Of a stretch of 64,000 nt of DNA, positions 1 through 8,628 are shown piece after piece; position 1 is the first letter of the stretch; each line of letters begins with the position of its first letter. The stretch is from Rufibacter radiotolerans (GTDB lineage Bacteria > Bacteroidota > Bacteroidia > Cytophagales > Hymenobacteraceae): assembly GCF_001078055.1 (NCBI RefSeq), contig NZ_CP010777.1:62001-126000 (forward strand). Direction: 5' to 3'. A model generated the notes under the pieces. That model was not told where the DNA came from. It searched no databases and worked only from the letters and a program-made list of their open reading frames with translations. Position numbers and translations under genes: made by a program.

Positions 1-986
1 ATATCTACATCCGGGGTGAGTTAATGTATGTGCTGCGCATTCTGGAGAAAGCTATCGCGGAGGCCTATGCCAACGGTTTTTTAGGTGAGAATATCCTGGG
101 TAGCGGTTACTCCCTTGACCTGCACGTGCACCCGGGTGGGGGCGCGTACATCTGCGGTGAGGAAACGGCTTTGCTGGAATCTCTGGAAGGCAAGCGCGGA
201 AACCCGCGTAACAAGCCACCTTTCCCGGCGGTGTGGGGGCTTTATGGCTGCCCAACCGTGGTGAACAACGTGGAGTCCATTGCCACTGTTCCCTGGATTG
301 TGAACAACACCGCCGCCGAATACGCCAAAATTGGGGTAGGACGCAGCACCGGTACCAAACTCATCTCCGCGGGCGGAAACATCAACAAACCCGGCGTGTA
401 CGAGATTGAGATGGGAATTACCGTGGAGGAATTCATCTACTCAGACGAATACTGTGGGGGCATCTGGAAAGGCCGCGACATGAAAGCGGTGATTGCCGGA
501 GGTTCTTCGGTTCCCATTCTGCCTAAGGATCTGATCCTGAAGACCGCCAACGGCGAAGACCGTCTCATGACCTATGAGTCTCTCTCTGACGGAGGTTTTG
601 CCACGGGTACCATGCTGGGTTCCGGTGGGTTCTTCGTGATGGATGACCAGGCCTGTATTGTGCGCCACACCTGGACCCTGGCCCGTTTCTACCACCATGA
701 GTCCTGCGGACAGTGCAGCCCGTGCCGTGAAGGAACCGGTTGGATGGAGAAAGTCTTGCACCGCATTGAGCATGGCCACGGCCACATGCATGATATTGAC
801 CTGTTAGTGAGCGTTGCCAAGCAGATAGAAGGAAATACCATCTGTCCGTTGGGAGACGCCGCCGCCTGGCCGGTAGCCGCCGCCGTTCGTCACTTCCGTG
901 AGGAGTTTGAGTGGCACGTGAAACATCCTGAAGCTGCTACGGCTCCTGGTGCTGTGTTCACCAAGGCGGAATCGGTTATCGCGTAA
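1..986 (+). CDS. nuoF: NADH-quinone oxidoreductase subunit F, 5' end missing
   Basis: NuoF is the complex I subunit that oxidises NADH through FMN and passes electrons to cluster N3. The frame is already open at base 3, with IYIRGEL before the first in-frame Met at 24, so the gene begins upstream of the window. The FMN/NADH-binding stretch is visible as GGGAYICGEETALL followed by EGKRGNPRNKPPFPA. The cysteines that hold the 4Fe-4S cluster N3 are in ESCGQCSPCREGTG, with the fourth in NTICPLGD. A palindromic repeat starts 8 bp after the stop and separates it from nuoG, the next gene of the same operon. The identification is certain; only the N-terminus is unseen. Confidence 0.96.
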   Translation, partial: IYIRGELMYVLRILEKAIAEAYANGFLGENILGSGYSLDLHVHPGGGAYICGEETALLESLEGKRGNPRNKPPFPAVWGLYGCPTVVNNVESIATVPWIVNNTAAEYAKIGVGRSTGTKLISAGGNINKPGVYEIEMGITVEEFIYSDEYCGGIWKGRDMKAVIAGGSSVPILPKDLILKTANGEDRLMTYESLSDGGFATGTMLGSGGFFVMDDQACIVRHTWTLARFYHHESCGQCSPCREGTGWMEKVLHRIEHGHGHMHDIDLLVSVAKQIEGNTICPLGDAAAWPVAAAVRHFREEFEWHVKHPEAATAPGAVFTKAESVIA

Positions 987-993
987 ACAAAGC

Positions 994-1029
994 GTTTCAG
1001 GCCTGTTTTTCAGAAAACAGGCCTGAAAC
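994..1029. repeat. GTTTT/GGCC palindromic intergenic repeat
   Basis: Perfect hairpin with 16-bp arms (994-1009 and 1014-1029) and loop TCAG, starting 8 bp after the nuoF stop. It is one of about 22 related copies in the window. The T-run at the centre could cause pausing or termination inside the nuo operon. Confidence 0.85.
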
Positions 1030-1055
1030 AGATTGACTTGAAACCTCACTCACCT

Positions 1056-1142
1056 GTCATCCTGAAAGGAACTTGTGGGCGAGCTAGAAAGGCTGAAGAG
1101 AAGCGCTACTGCCGTTCGCTACCAAGATCCTTTCAGGATGAC
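1056..1142. repeat. 87-bp element with 15-bp terminal inverted repeats
   Basis: The ends GTCATCCTGAAAGGA (1056-1070) and TCCTTTCAGGATGAC (1128-1142) are exact inverted repeats around a 57-bp non-coding interior. This is the form of a small non-autonomous mobile element or REP-like repeat. It lies between nuoF and nuoG. No second copy is visible in the window. Confidence 0.6.
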
Positions 1143-1211
1143 AAAAGGGAGAAGGGTTTGCTAAAAGGAAAAGCTTTCAATGGGTTTTCAAGAAGCTAAA
1201 AGTACAAGTGC

Positions 1212-1249
1212 CGTTTTAAGCCTGTTTTTCAGAAAACTGACCTAAACCG
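1212..1249. repeat. GTTTT/GGCC palindromic repeat, degenerate copy
   Basis: Same layout as the copy at 994-1029, but the arms are imperfect (CGTTTTAAGCCTG against CTGACCTAAACCG). It lies 71 bp before nuoG. Confidence 0.7.
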
Positions 1250-1320
1250 GAAATACAATTAACTAGCCATTTGTTGCGCGTCCAGAGCAATGGACAAGCA
1301 GCAATCAACAATAATTTGAA

Positions 1321-2325
1321 ATGGTAAAAATAACGTTTGATGGCATAGAGGTGGAGGTAGAGGAAGGAACTACCATCCTCAACGCGGCCCGTAAGATAGG
1401 CGGCGAGGTGGTGCCCCCAGCCATGTGCTACTATACTCCCCTGAAAGGAAGCGGCGGAAAGTGCCGGGCCTGTCTGGTGAAGGTGGCGGCCGGTTCTGCC
1501 AAAGACCCGCGCCCAATGCCTAAACTGGTGGCCTCTTGCGTGACGCCTGTGCAGGACGGTATGGTGGTAGAGAATACCACCAACCCAGATGTGCTGGCCG
1601 CCCGCAAAGGCGTAGTGGAAATGCTGTTGATCAACCACCCCCTGGATTGCCCTATCTGTGACCAGGCTGGCGAGTGTGATCTGCAGAACTTCTCGTATGA
1701 GCACGGTACCTCAGCTACCCGCTATGAGGAAGAGCGCCGCACGTTTGAGAAAATTGACATCGGGCCGCTCATTCAGCTGCACATGACGCGCTGCATTCTG
1801 TGTTACCGCTGCGTGTACACCGCCGACCAGATCACTGAGAAGCGCGTGCATGGCGTGCTGGGCCGGGGAGACGCTTCTGAGATTGGTACCTACATTGAAA
1901 ACGTGATTGACAACGAGTTCTCGGGTAACGTGATTGACGTGTGCCCGGTAGGAGCTTTGACGGACAAAACCTTTCGGTTCAAGAACCGCGTGTGGTTCAC
2001 CAAACCCATGGATGCGCACCGCGACTGCCCTACCTGCTCTGGCAAGGTAGTGCTATGGATGCGCGGCAATGACGTGTTGCGCGTAACGGGCCGCAAAGAC
2101 AAATACGGCGAGGTGCAGGAGTTCATCTGCAATACCTGCCGCTTTGACAAGAAAGATGTGAACGAGTGGACCATTGAAGGACCACGCCACATTGACCAGG
2201 GTTCCGTGATCTCTGCTAACCACTATGAGCTGCCGGTCTTGAACGTGCCGGTGGTACCTAACTTGCCAGGCTCAACCGAAGAAGATATTAAAAGCACTCC
2301 TTTTAACTTAGGAAGACACGCATAA
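1321..2325 (+). CDS. nuoG: NADH-quinone oxidoreductase subunit G, short form
   Basis: This is the iron-sulfur subunit that carries electrons from NuoEF towards NuoB/I. The 334 residues hold the N-terminal ferredoxin-like 2Fe-2S ligands (CYYTPLKGSGGKCRACL), the His/Cys cluster (HPLDCPICDQAGECDLQ), a 4Fe-4S motif (CILCYRCV with CPVGAL) and the CPTCSG start of the molybdopterin-oxidoreductase-type Fe-S region. The large C-terminal molybdopterin-like domain of E. coli NuoG is absent. That short form is, to my knowledge, usual in this part of the Bacteroidota, so it is not a truncation. The final A of its TAA stop is the first base of the nuoH ATG (TAATG), which points to translational coupling. 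Confidence 0.93.
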   Translation: MVKITFDGIEVEVEEGTTILNAARKIGGEVVPPAMCYYTPLKGSGGKCRACLVKVAAGSAKDPRPMPKLVASCVTPVQDGMVVENTTNPDVLAARKGVVEMLLINHPLDCPICDQAGECDLQNFSYEHGTSATRYEEERRTFEKIDIGPLIQLHMTRCILCYRCVYTADQITEKRVHGVLGRGDASEIGTYIENVIDNEFSGNVIDVCPVGALTDKTFRFKNRVWFTKPMDAHRDCPTCSGKVVLWMRGNDVLRVTGRKDKYGEVQEFICNTCRFDKKDVNEWTIEGPRHIDQGSVISANHYELPVLNVPVVPNLPGSTEEDIKSTPFNLGRHA

Positions 2326-3404
2326 TGGAGCTATCCCTATTATTGATCAAAGGACTTATCATCCTGGCCGTCTTCGGCATTACCTTATTGATTGCCACTT
2401 ACTCTACGTACGCTGAGCGCAAGGTGGCTGCCTTTATTCAGGACCGGGTGGGTCCTAACCGCGCGGGTCCGTTCGGGCTGGCGCAGCCGCTGGCAGATGC
2501 CGTTAAGCTTTTCTTCAAAGAGGAGTTCGTGCCGGCCAACGCCAACAAGTTCCTGTTCATTGCGGGGCCTTCGCTGGCTATGTTAACGGCCTGTATGTCC
2601 AGCGCAGTGATTCCGTTTGGCGGCTCGCTGATCATTAACGGCGAGTACATCCATTTGCAGGCCATTGAGGTGAACATTGGTATTCTGTACATTTTTGGCG
2701 TGGTGGCGCTGGGGGTATACGGGATTATGATTGGGGGCTGGGCCTCCAACAACAAGTTCTCTTTGCTAGGTGCTATCAGGGCAGCGTCCCAGAACATCAG
2801 CTATGAGCTGGCCATGGGTATGTCTATCATTGCCTTATTGCTGGTAACCGGCACCTTGTCTATGCGTGAGATTTCCGCGCAGCAGGGGCAGGAGCTGTTT
2901 GGCATTTCAGGCATGAACTGGAACATTATTTATCAGCCGGTAGGCTTCCTTATTTTCATTGTCTGCGCGTTTGCAGAGACTAACCGCGTACCCTTTGACT
3001 TACCCGAGTGCGAGACCGAGCTGATTGGCGGGTACCACACAGAGTACAGTTCCATGGGCATGGGCTTGTACCTGTTTGCCGAATACGTGAACATCTTTGT
3101 GGCCTCCGCGGTCATGTCCACCTTATATTTTGGCGGGTACAACTTCCCGTTCCAGAACGAACTGGGGGCTCTGCTTTCCAATGACCCCACGGTAGCGCAT
3201 AACATCGTGACCATTATGGGAACCGTGGTGTTCTTCATGAAGATCTTCTTCTTCATCTTCTTCTTCATGTGGGTGCGCTGGACCTTGCCGCGTTTCCGCT
3301 ATGACCAGTTGATGAACCTGGGTTGGAAAATCCTGATTCCGTTAGCTATCCTGAACGTGATCGTGACCGGCGGGGCTATTCTGGCAAAGCAGGAGTGGTT
3401 CTAA
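2325..3404 (+). CDS. nuoH: NADH-quinone oxidoreductase subunit H
   Basis: NuoH is the membrane subunit that forms much of the quinone-binding chamber and joins the peripheral and proton-pumping arms. The 359 residues begin with a transmembrane helix and the typical TYAERKVAAFIQDRVGPNRAGPFG loop region (start TYAERKVAAF, then RVGPNRAGP). Further on is the conserved ETNRVPFDLPECETELIGGY loop that lines the quinone site. Several hydrophobic segments follow. The start overlaps the nuoG stop by one base. The next gene, nuoI, follows after 72 bp. Confidence 0.95.
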   Translation: MELSLLLIKGLIILAVFGITLLIATYSTYAERKVAAFIQDRVGPNRAGPFGLAQPLADAVKLFFKEEFVPANANKFLFIAGPSLAMLTACMSSAVIPFGGSLIINGEYIHLQAIEVNIGILYIFGVVALGVYGIMIGGWASNNKFSLLGAIRAASQNISYELAMGMSIIALLLVTGTLSMREISAQQGQELFGISGMNWNIIYQPVGFLIFIVCAFAETNRVPFDLPECETELIGGYHTEYSSMGMGLYLFAEYVNIFVASAVMSTLYFGGYNFPFQNELGALLSNDPTVAHNIVTIMGTVVFFMKIFFFIFFFMWVRWTLPRFRYDQLMNLGWKILIPLAILNVIVTGGAILAKQEWF

Positions 3405-3476
3405 TCACCTTTATGCGTACTCAGGGGGAAGGGTTGTAATCCTTCTTCTGAATGCATCATTTAAAGCTAGACTGAA

Positions 3477-3983
3477 ATGCAATCACTTAGTAATAGAGCG
3501 AAAATACTAGAGAAGAAACCCATGAATTTCTCGGAGAGAATGTATCTCCCGGCTATTTTTCAGGGCTTGTCTATCACCATGCGCCACTTCTTTAAGAAGA
3601 AGGCCACTATAAGGTACCCAGAGGAAACCCGCCCTATGAGTGCGGTGTGGCGCGGCCTGCATGTGCTTAAGCGTGATGAAAAGGGGAGAGAGCGTTGCAC
3701 GGCCTGTGGTCTTTGCGCGGTGGCCTGTCCGGCCGAAGCCATTACCATGGTAGCCGGGGAGCGTGTAAGAGGCGAGGAGCATCTGTACCGCGAGGAGAAA
3801 TATGCCGTGAGCTATGAGATTAACATGCTGCGCTGCATTTTCTGCGGGCTGTGTGAAGAGGCTTGCCCTAAGGCGGCTATCTTCCTGCAGAATGATAAAA
3901 CGGCTCCGGCCCGCTATGAGCGTGATGAGTTCATCTACGGCAAAGACCGTCTGGTGGAGCCAATGCCCATTCAAAACCTATAA
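3477..3983 (+). CDS. nuoI: NADH-quinone oxidoreductase subunit I
   Basis: This ferredoxin-like subunit of complex I holds clusters N6a and N6b, which carry electrons to N2. The two CxxCxxCxxxCP motifs are clear: CTACGLCAVACP and CIFCGLCEEACP. The N-terminal region (MYLPAIFQGLSITMRHFF) is the amphipathic part that contacts the membrane arm. The start at 3477 gives 168 residues. A second in-frame ATG at 3522 would remove 15 residues and cannot be excluded. It lies in the nuo operon, with nuoJ 33 bp downstream. Confidence 0.95.
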   Translation: MQSLSNRAKILEKKPMNFSERMYLPAIFQGLSITMRHFFKKKATIRYPEETRPMSAVWRGLHVLKRDEKGRERCTACGLCAVACPAEAITMVAGERVRGEEHLYREEKYAVSYEINMLRCIFCGLCEEACPKAAIFLQNDKTAPARYERDEFIYGKDRLVEPMPIQNL

Positions 3984-4016
3984 TCAGCGGCCACTCGCAC
4001 CTTATCTATAATCTTT

Positions 4017-4532
4017 ATGACGGGTAATCTTTTTTACTTTCTCGCTTTCCTAACCTTGTTCGCGGCTATTGGGGTGGTTGTCTCCAAGAATCCGGTCTAC
4101 AGCATTCTGTTCATGATTTTAACGTTTTTCGCGCTCACCGGGCACTACATTCTCTTGAATGCCCAGTTCCTGGCCGCGGTGAACTTTATTGTGTACATGG
4201 GGGCCATCATGGTGTTGTTCCTGTTTGTGATCATGTTCCTGAACATGCGCGAAGACACCGAGCAACATAAACCTTTAATGAGCAAGATAGCCGTGTCCAT
4301 TGCCGGCGGTGTTTTGTTTGTGATCATGATTGCCGCCTTGAAAGACGTAAGCATGATGCCCGTTGACACCGCCAACTTTGACTCTCAGATTGGCATGGTG
4401 GAGAACCTGGGGAAAGTGCTTTTCAGAGATTACCTGTTGCCGTTTGAGTTAGCGTCTGTGTTGTTCCTGGCCGCAATGGCGGGGGCCGTGATGCTGGGCA
4501 AGCGCGAGCCGGGCGAGCACAACAGATTCTAA
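4017..4532 (+). CDS. nuoJ: NADH-quinone oxidoreductase subunit J
   Basis: This is the small membrane subunit of complex I next to NuoK and NuoA. The 171 residues hold about five transmembrane helices, including the conserved FIVYMGAIMVLFLFVIMFLNM segment (NFIVYMGAIMVLFLFV), where a pi-bulge helix takes part in coupling. It begins 33 bp after nuoI. It is followed by a 246-bp gap with a palindromic repeat before nuoK. That is unusual, because nuoJ and nuoK are normally tightly coupled. Confidence 0.93.
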   Translation: MTGNLFYFLAFLTLFAAIGVVVSKNPVYSILFMILTFFALTGHYILLNAQFLAAVNFIVYMGAIMVLFLFVIMFLNMREDTEQHKPLMSKIAVSIAGGVLFVIMIAALKDVSMMPVDTANFDSQIGMVENLGKVLFRDYLLPFELASVLFLAAMAGAVMLGKREPGEHNRF

Positions 4533-4610
4533 GGCTCTTTCTGAGGGCCTGAAAAGGGCAGCGGTCATGTTGTCCTTTTTTCTTGCCGGTTCTGATTAGG
4601 ATTGCTGTTG

Positions 4611-4647
4611 CGTTTTAGGGCCGTTTTCCTGAAAACAGGCGCAAACC
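4611..4647. repeat. GTTTT/GGCC palindromic intergenic repeat
   Basis: CGTTTTAGGGCCGTTTTCC and GAAAACAGGCGCAAACC form an imperfect hairpin between nuoJ and nuoK. The rest of this 246-bp gap (4533-4778) shows no ORF and no clear promoter. Confidence 0.8.
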
Positions 4648-4778
4648 AGGAACCAGAAGCCCCAGCAAAACACCGCACTTTTGAAGAAGGTGCTTTTAAT
4701 AAGGATTAACCAAAAAATGGGAATAACTTTGGGCCTGTTGTCAGGCGCTCGCAAGGCTTTTCCTCCAACACTTATAGC

Positions 4779-5108
4779 ATGAATGAGATTCCTGAGGTTA
4801 TTAGGACCATCCCGCTGAACTTATACCTGTATTTCAGCACCGCTCTTTTTTGTATAGGAATTACTGGCGTCTTGATTCGCCGTAACGCCATCATCATCTT
4901 TATGTGCATTGAGCTCATGCTCAACTCCGTGAACCTGCTGCTGACGGCTTTCTCGGCCTACCGCTCAGACCCCAACGGACAGATTTTCGTGTTCTTCATC
5001 ATGGCCGTGGCCGCCGCTGAGGTAGCAGTAGGGTTGGCGATCATTGTGATGATTTACCGCAACCTGCGCACCACAGACATCAACATCCTGAACAAATTGA
5101 AATGGTAG
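4779..5108 (+). CDS. nuoK: NADH-quinone oxidoreductase subunit K
   Basis: NuoK is a small antiporter-like membrane subunit of complex I with two conserved glutamates in the proton path. The 109 residues contain three transmembrane helices. The glutamates are in MCIELMLNSVNLLL and in AAAEVAVGLAIIV. It starts with ATG at 4779 after the repeat-bearing gap. nuoL follows after 58 bp. Confidence 0.95.
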   Translation: MNEIPEVIRTIPLNLYLYFSTALFCIGITGVLIRRNAIIIFMCIELMLNSVNLLLTAFSAYRSDPNGQIFVFFIMAVAAAEVAVGLAIIVMIYRNLRTTDINILNKLKW

Positions 5109-5166
5109 CCTGGCTTTCAGCTGCCCTCTATCTATAAAGAATACCGTTCCATTTACGCTTTAACAA

Positions 5167-7122
5167 ATGCAAGAATTTATTTTGCCGGCAAATAACGCTG
5201 AGATGACCTGGGTGTGTTTGCTGATTCCGCTCCTGCCGCTGATCGGGTTCCTGATTAACGGGCTGGGTAACCGGAAATTGCCGAACGGCTTGGCGGGACT
5301 GATTGGCTGCGCCACCGTGATTGGCTCGTTCCTGCTGTCATTGTACCTGTTCTTCGGGTTTGAAGGCTACGGCAACCGTCCGTACACCACTGATATCTTC
5401 AACTGGATCTCGGTGGGCGCCTTGAAAATCCCGTTCTCGTTCCAGATTGACCAGTTGTCCTTGGTGATGCTGTTGCTGGTAACGGGCGTGGGTTCGGTGA
5501 TCCATATCTACTCGGCGGGCTACATGAGCCATGACGAGAACTTCGGTAAATTCTTCTCCTTCCTGAACCTGTTCGTGTTCTCCATGCTCCTGTTGGTGAT
5601 GGGGTCTAACTACGTGATGATGTTTGTGGGCTGGGAAGGCGTAGGGCTTTGCTCGTACCTGCTCATTGGGTTCTGGAACAAGGTCACTCCTTATAACAAC
5701 GCTGCCAAGAAAGCCTTTATTATGAACCGCATAGGTGACTTGGGCTTTTTGCTGGGCATCTTCTTAATCTTCATCACCTACGGAAGCGTGAGCTACGGTG
5801 AGGTGTTCAACCAGGCATCGCAGTTAAGTGAGGTGAATGACGGCGTGGTGATTGCCATTACCATGCTATTGTTTGTAGGTGCTATGGGTAAATCTGCCCA
5901 GTTGCCGCTTTACACCTGGCTACCAGACGCCATGGCCGGCCCTACTCCGGTTTCTGCCCTTATCCACGCCGCTACCATGGTAACGGCCGGTATCTACATG
6001 GTTATCCGGTCCAACGTGCTCTATACGCTGGCCCCCGTGACCCTGGAGTGGGTTGCCATTATTGGTCTGGCCACAGCGCTGTTTGCCGCTACCATTGGCC
6101 TGTTCCAGAACGACATCAAAAAAGTATTGGCGTACTCTACCGTGAGTCAGTTGGGGTATATGTTCCTGGCGCTGGGCGTAATGGCCTATTCTTCCTCTCT
6201 ATTCCACGTCTTGACGCACGCCTTCTTCAAAGCCCTTCTCTTCCTGGGCGCTGGTAGCGTTATTCACGCCATGAGCGGCGAGCAGGATCTGCGCAAAATG
6301 GGCGGCCTGAAGAAAGCTTTGCCTATTACCTTCCTCACGTTCCTGATTGGCACGCTGGCGATCTCTGGTATTCCGCCGTTTGCCGGTTTCTTCTCTAAAG
6401 ACGAGTTGCTGGCGCATGTGTTTGTGCACAGCAAAGTGATGTGGGCCTTTGGTCTGTTGACCTCGTTCATGACCGCGTTCTACATGTTCCGGTTACTGTA
6501 CCTGGCGTTCTTTGGCGAGTTCAGAGGCACCGAGGACCAACGCCACCACCTGCATGAGTCTCCGGCGGTGATGACTATTCCATTGATTATCCTGGCCATT
6601 CTTTCCACCATTGGAGGGTTCATGGGCTTGCCGGCGGTTTTCAGTGAGAACCACATGCTGGGTAACTTCCTGTCGCCTATCTATGAACTGGCCAGAAGAG
6701 CCGTGCCTAGCGCGTTTGAAGCCAATCATCTCTCCCATGAGACGGAGTACATCTTGATGGCCGTGTCTGTGGGTGTAGCGGTAGTGGCTATTATTATGGC
6801 CTACTTTATTTACGGCAAGAAAAGAACCGTTCCCGCCGAGGAAGGTGCTGCCTTGTCGCCGGTGCACAAATTGGTGTACAACAAATACTACGTGGATGAA
6901 CTCTACAATGCCCTGTTTGTGAAACCCGTGATGGCGCTGTCTACCGGTCTGTACCGTTTTGTGGAGAAAGGCATCATTGACCCCATCGTGAACGGGTTCG
7001 GGAAAGTAACCCTGGGCGGAGGCCGTTCGCTGCGCTTTGTGCAGAGCGGAGCCACCGGGTCTTACATCCTCCTGATGGTGCTGGGCATCGCGTTAATCTT
7101 ATTGCTGAACTTTATTATCTGA
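5167..7122 (+). CDS. nuoL: NADH-quinone oxidoreductase subunit L
   Basis: NuoL is the largest antiporter-like proton-pumping subunit of complex I, at the distal end of the membrane arm. The 651 residues show the Mrp-antiporter core (MMFVGWEGVGLCSYLLIGFW with the conserved Glu, and LYTWLPDAMAGPTPVSALIHAATM), then the long C-terminal lateral helix region and a last membrane segment. The length is normal for the family. nuoM starts 10 bp downstream. Confidence 0.96.
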   Translation: MQEFILPANNAEMTWVCLLIPLLPLIGFLINGLGNRKLPNGLAGLIGCATVIGSFLLSLYLFFGFEGYGNRPYTTDIFNWISVGALKIPFSFQIDQLSLVMLLLVTGVGSVIHIYSAGYMSHDENFGKFFSFLNLFVFSMLLLVMGSNYVMMFVGWEGVGLCSYLLIGFWNKVTPYNNAAKKAFIMNRIGDLGFLLGIFLIFITYGSVSYGEVFNQASQLSEVNDGVVIAITMLLFVGAMGKSAQLPLYTWLPDAMAGPTPVSALIHAATMVTAGIYMVIRSNVLYTLAPVTLEWVAIIGLATALFAATIGLFQNDIKKVLAYSTVSQLGYMFLALGVMAYSSSLFHVLTHAFFKALLFLGAGSVIHAMSGEQDLRKMGGLKKALPITFLTFLIGTLAISGIPPFAGFFSKDELLAHVFVHSKVMWAFGLLTSFMTAFYMFRLLYLAFFGEFRGTEDQRHHLHESPAVMTIPLIILAILSTIGGFMGLPAVFSENHMLGNFLSPIYELARRAVPSAFEANHLSHETEYILMAVSVGVAVVAIIMAYFIYGKKRTVPAEEGAALSPVHKLVYNKYYVDELYNALFVKPVMALSTGLYRFVEKGIIDPIVNGFGKVTLGGGRSLRFVQSGATGSYILLMVLGIALILLLNFII

Positions 7123-7132
7123 TAGGCCACAC

Positions 7133-8584
7133 ATGTTAACCGCAATTTTAATTTTATGGCCAGCTGTGGCCGCGCTGCTGGTACTGTTGGTAAAAGGACA
7201 GGGAGCCAAGAAAATCGCCTTCGGGGCGGCGTTGGTAGAGCTGGTGCTGGGTATTTACGCCTGGATCAACTTCGTGCCGGCCAACCCGGGCACCCAATTC
7301 TTACTGAACCTTCCCTGGATTGAAACAGCTGGTATTTCCTTTAAGGTAGGCATGGACGGCATCAGCTTGCTGATGGTGTTACTGACCGTGTTCCTGATTC
7401 CGTTGATTATCCTGTCTACGTTCAAGCACACCTATGACCGTCCGTCTTCTTTCTATGCGCTCATTCTGTTCATGCAGTCGGGCTTGCTGGGGGTGTTCAC
7501 CTCTTTAGACGCATTCCTGTTTTACTTCTTCTGGGAAGTGGCCCTTATTCCTATCTATTTCATCGCCGGCCTTTGGGGCGGTGAGAACAGAATCAAGGTT
7601 ACCTTCAAGTTCTTCCTCTACACCGTTTTTGGCTCTCTGTTCATGCTGGCCGCCTTTGTGTATCTGTATTTCCAGACGCCGGGCACGCACAGTTCAGAAG
7701 AGGTGGTCTTTTACCAACTGACCTTAGACGCCGCCAACCAGAGCTGGATTTTCTGGTTCCTGTTTATTGCGTTTGCCATTAAGATGCCGGTGTTCCCGTT
7801 CCATACCTGGCAACCCGACACCTACACTGAGGCCCCGGCCGCCGGTACCATGCTCTTGTCTGGTATCATGCTGAAGATGGGTATCTATGGAGTGTTGCGC
7901 TGGTTATTGCCGGTAGTGCCCTTGGGCGTAAGCCAGTGGGCGACGGTGGTATTGGTGCTGGCCATCATCGGCATTGTGTACGGAGCCATCATCGCCATTC
8001 GGCAGCATGACCTTAAGCGCCTGATCGCTTTCTCTTCTATCTCGCACGTGGGCCTGATTGCCGCCGGTTTGTTCACCTTGAACGAGCAGGGGCTGCAGGG
8101 CGCCATGATCCAGATGCTGAGCCACGGCGTGAACGTGGTGGGTCTGTTCTTCATTATTGACATTATCCAGAGCCGGACCGGCACCAGAGACATTGCGGCC
8201 ATGGGCGGTATCACCCAGAGCGCTCCGTTCCTGACCGTGTGCTTTATGGTGCTCATGCTTGGGGCCGTGGCCTTACCGTTGACCAACGGGTTTGTGGGCG
8301 AGTTCCTGCTTTTAATGGGCGTTTACCAATACAATGCCTGGATGGGCGCCGTAGCCGGTCTGACCATTATTCTGGGCGCCGTGTACATGCTGCGTATGTT
8401 CCAGCGTGTGATGTTTGGAGAGAAGAATGCCATTACTGAGGTTTTCACAGACCTTACCTTCACAGAGAAGGCGGTGTTGGTACCTTTGGTAGTGATGGTC
8501 TTTTGGATTGGGTTACACCCCAATACTTTTCTGAACATTTCAGAACCGGCCATCTTACACCTGCTGGACGTGATTAAACGCTAA
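7133..8584 (+). CDS. nuoM: NADH-quinone oxidoreductase subunit M
   Basis: NuoM is the second antiporter-like proton-pumping subunit of complex I. The 483 residues include the key glutamate in FLFYFFWEVALIPIYF, the FPFHTWQPDTYTEAPAAGTM motif and RLIAFSSISHVGLI, all typical of NuoM. Many transmembrane helices are predicted by eye. It lies 10 bp after nuoL and 44 bp before nuoN. Confidence 0.96.
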   Translation: MLTAILILWPAVAALLVLLVKGQGAKKIAFGAALVELVLGIYAWINFVPANPGTQFLLNLPWIETAGISFKVGMDGISLLMVLLTVFLIPLIILSTFKHTYDRPSSFYALILFMQSGLLGVFTSLDAFLFYFFWEVALIPIYFIAGLWGGENRIKVTFKFFLYTVFGSLFMLAAFVYLYFQTPGTHSSEEVVFYQLTLDAANQSWIFWFLFIAFAIKMPVFPFHTWQPDTYTEAPAAGTMLLSGIMLKMGIYGVLRWLLPVVPLGVSQWATVVLVLAIIGIVYGAIIAIRQHDLKRLIAFSSISHVGLIAAGLFTLNEQGLQGAMIQMLSHGVNVVGLFFIIDIIQSRTGTRDIAAMGGITQSAPFLTVCFMVLMLGAVALPLTNGFVGEFLLLMGVYQYNAWMGAVAGLTIILGAVYMLRMFQRVMFGEKNAITEVFTDLTFTEKAVLVPLVVMVFWIGLHPNTFLNISEPAILHLLDVIKR

Positions 8585-8628
8585 CTGTTAGCGACACATA
8601 TACTTTACACAGGAGAAATCACCTGCTC

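Noticed and set aside
1321..2325. Truncated or broken NuoG
   Set aside because: Reads cleanly to a stop coupled to nuoH; the short form without the large C-terminal domain is, to my knowledge, normal in this group.
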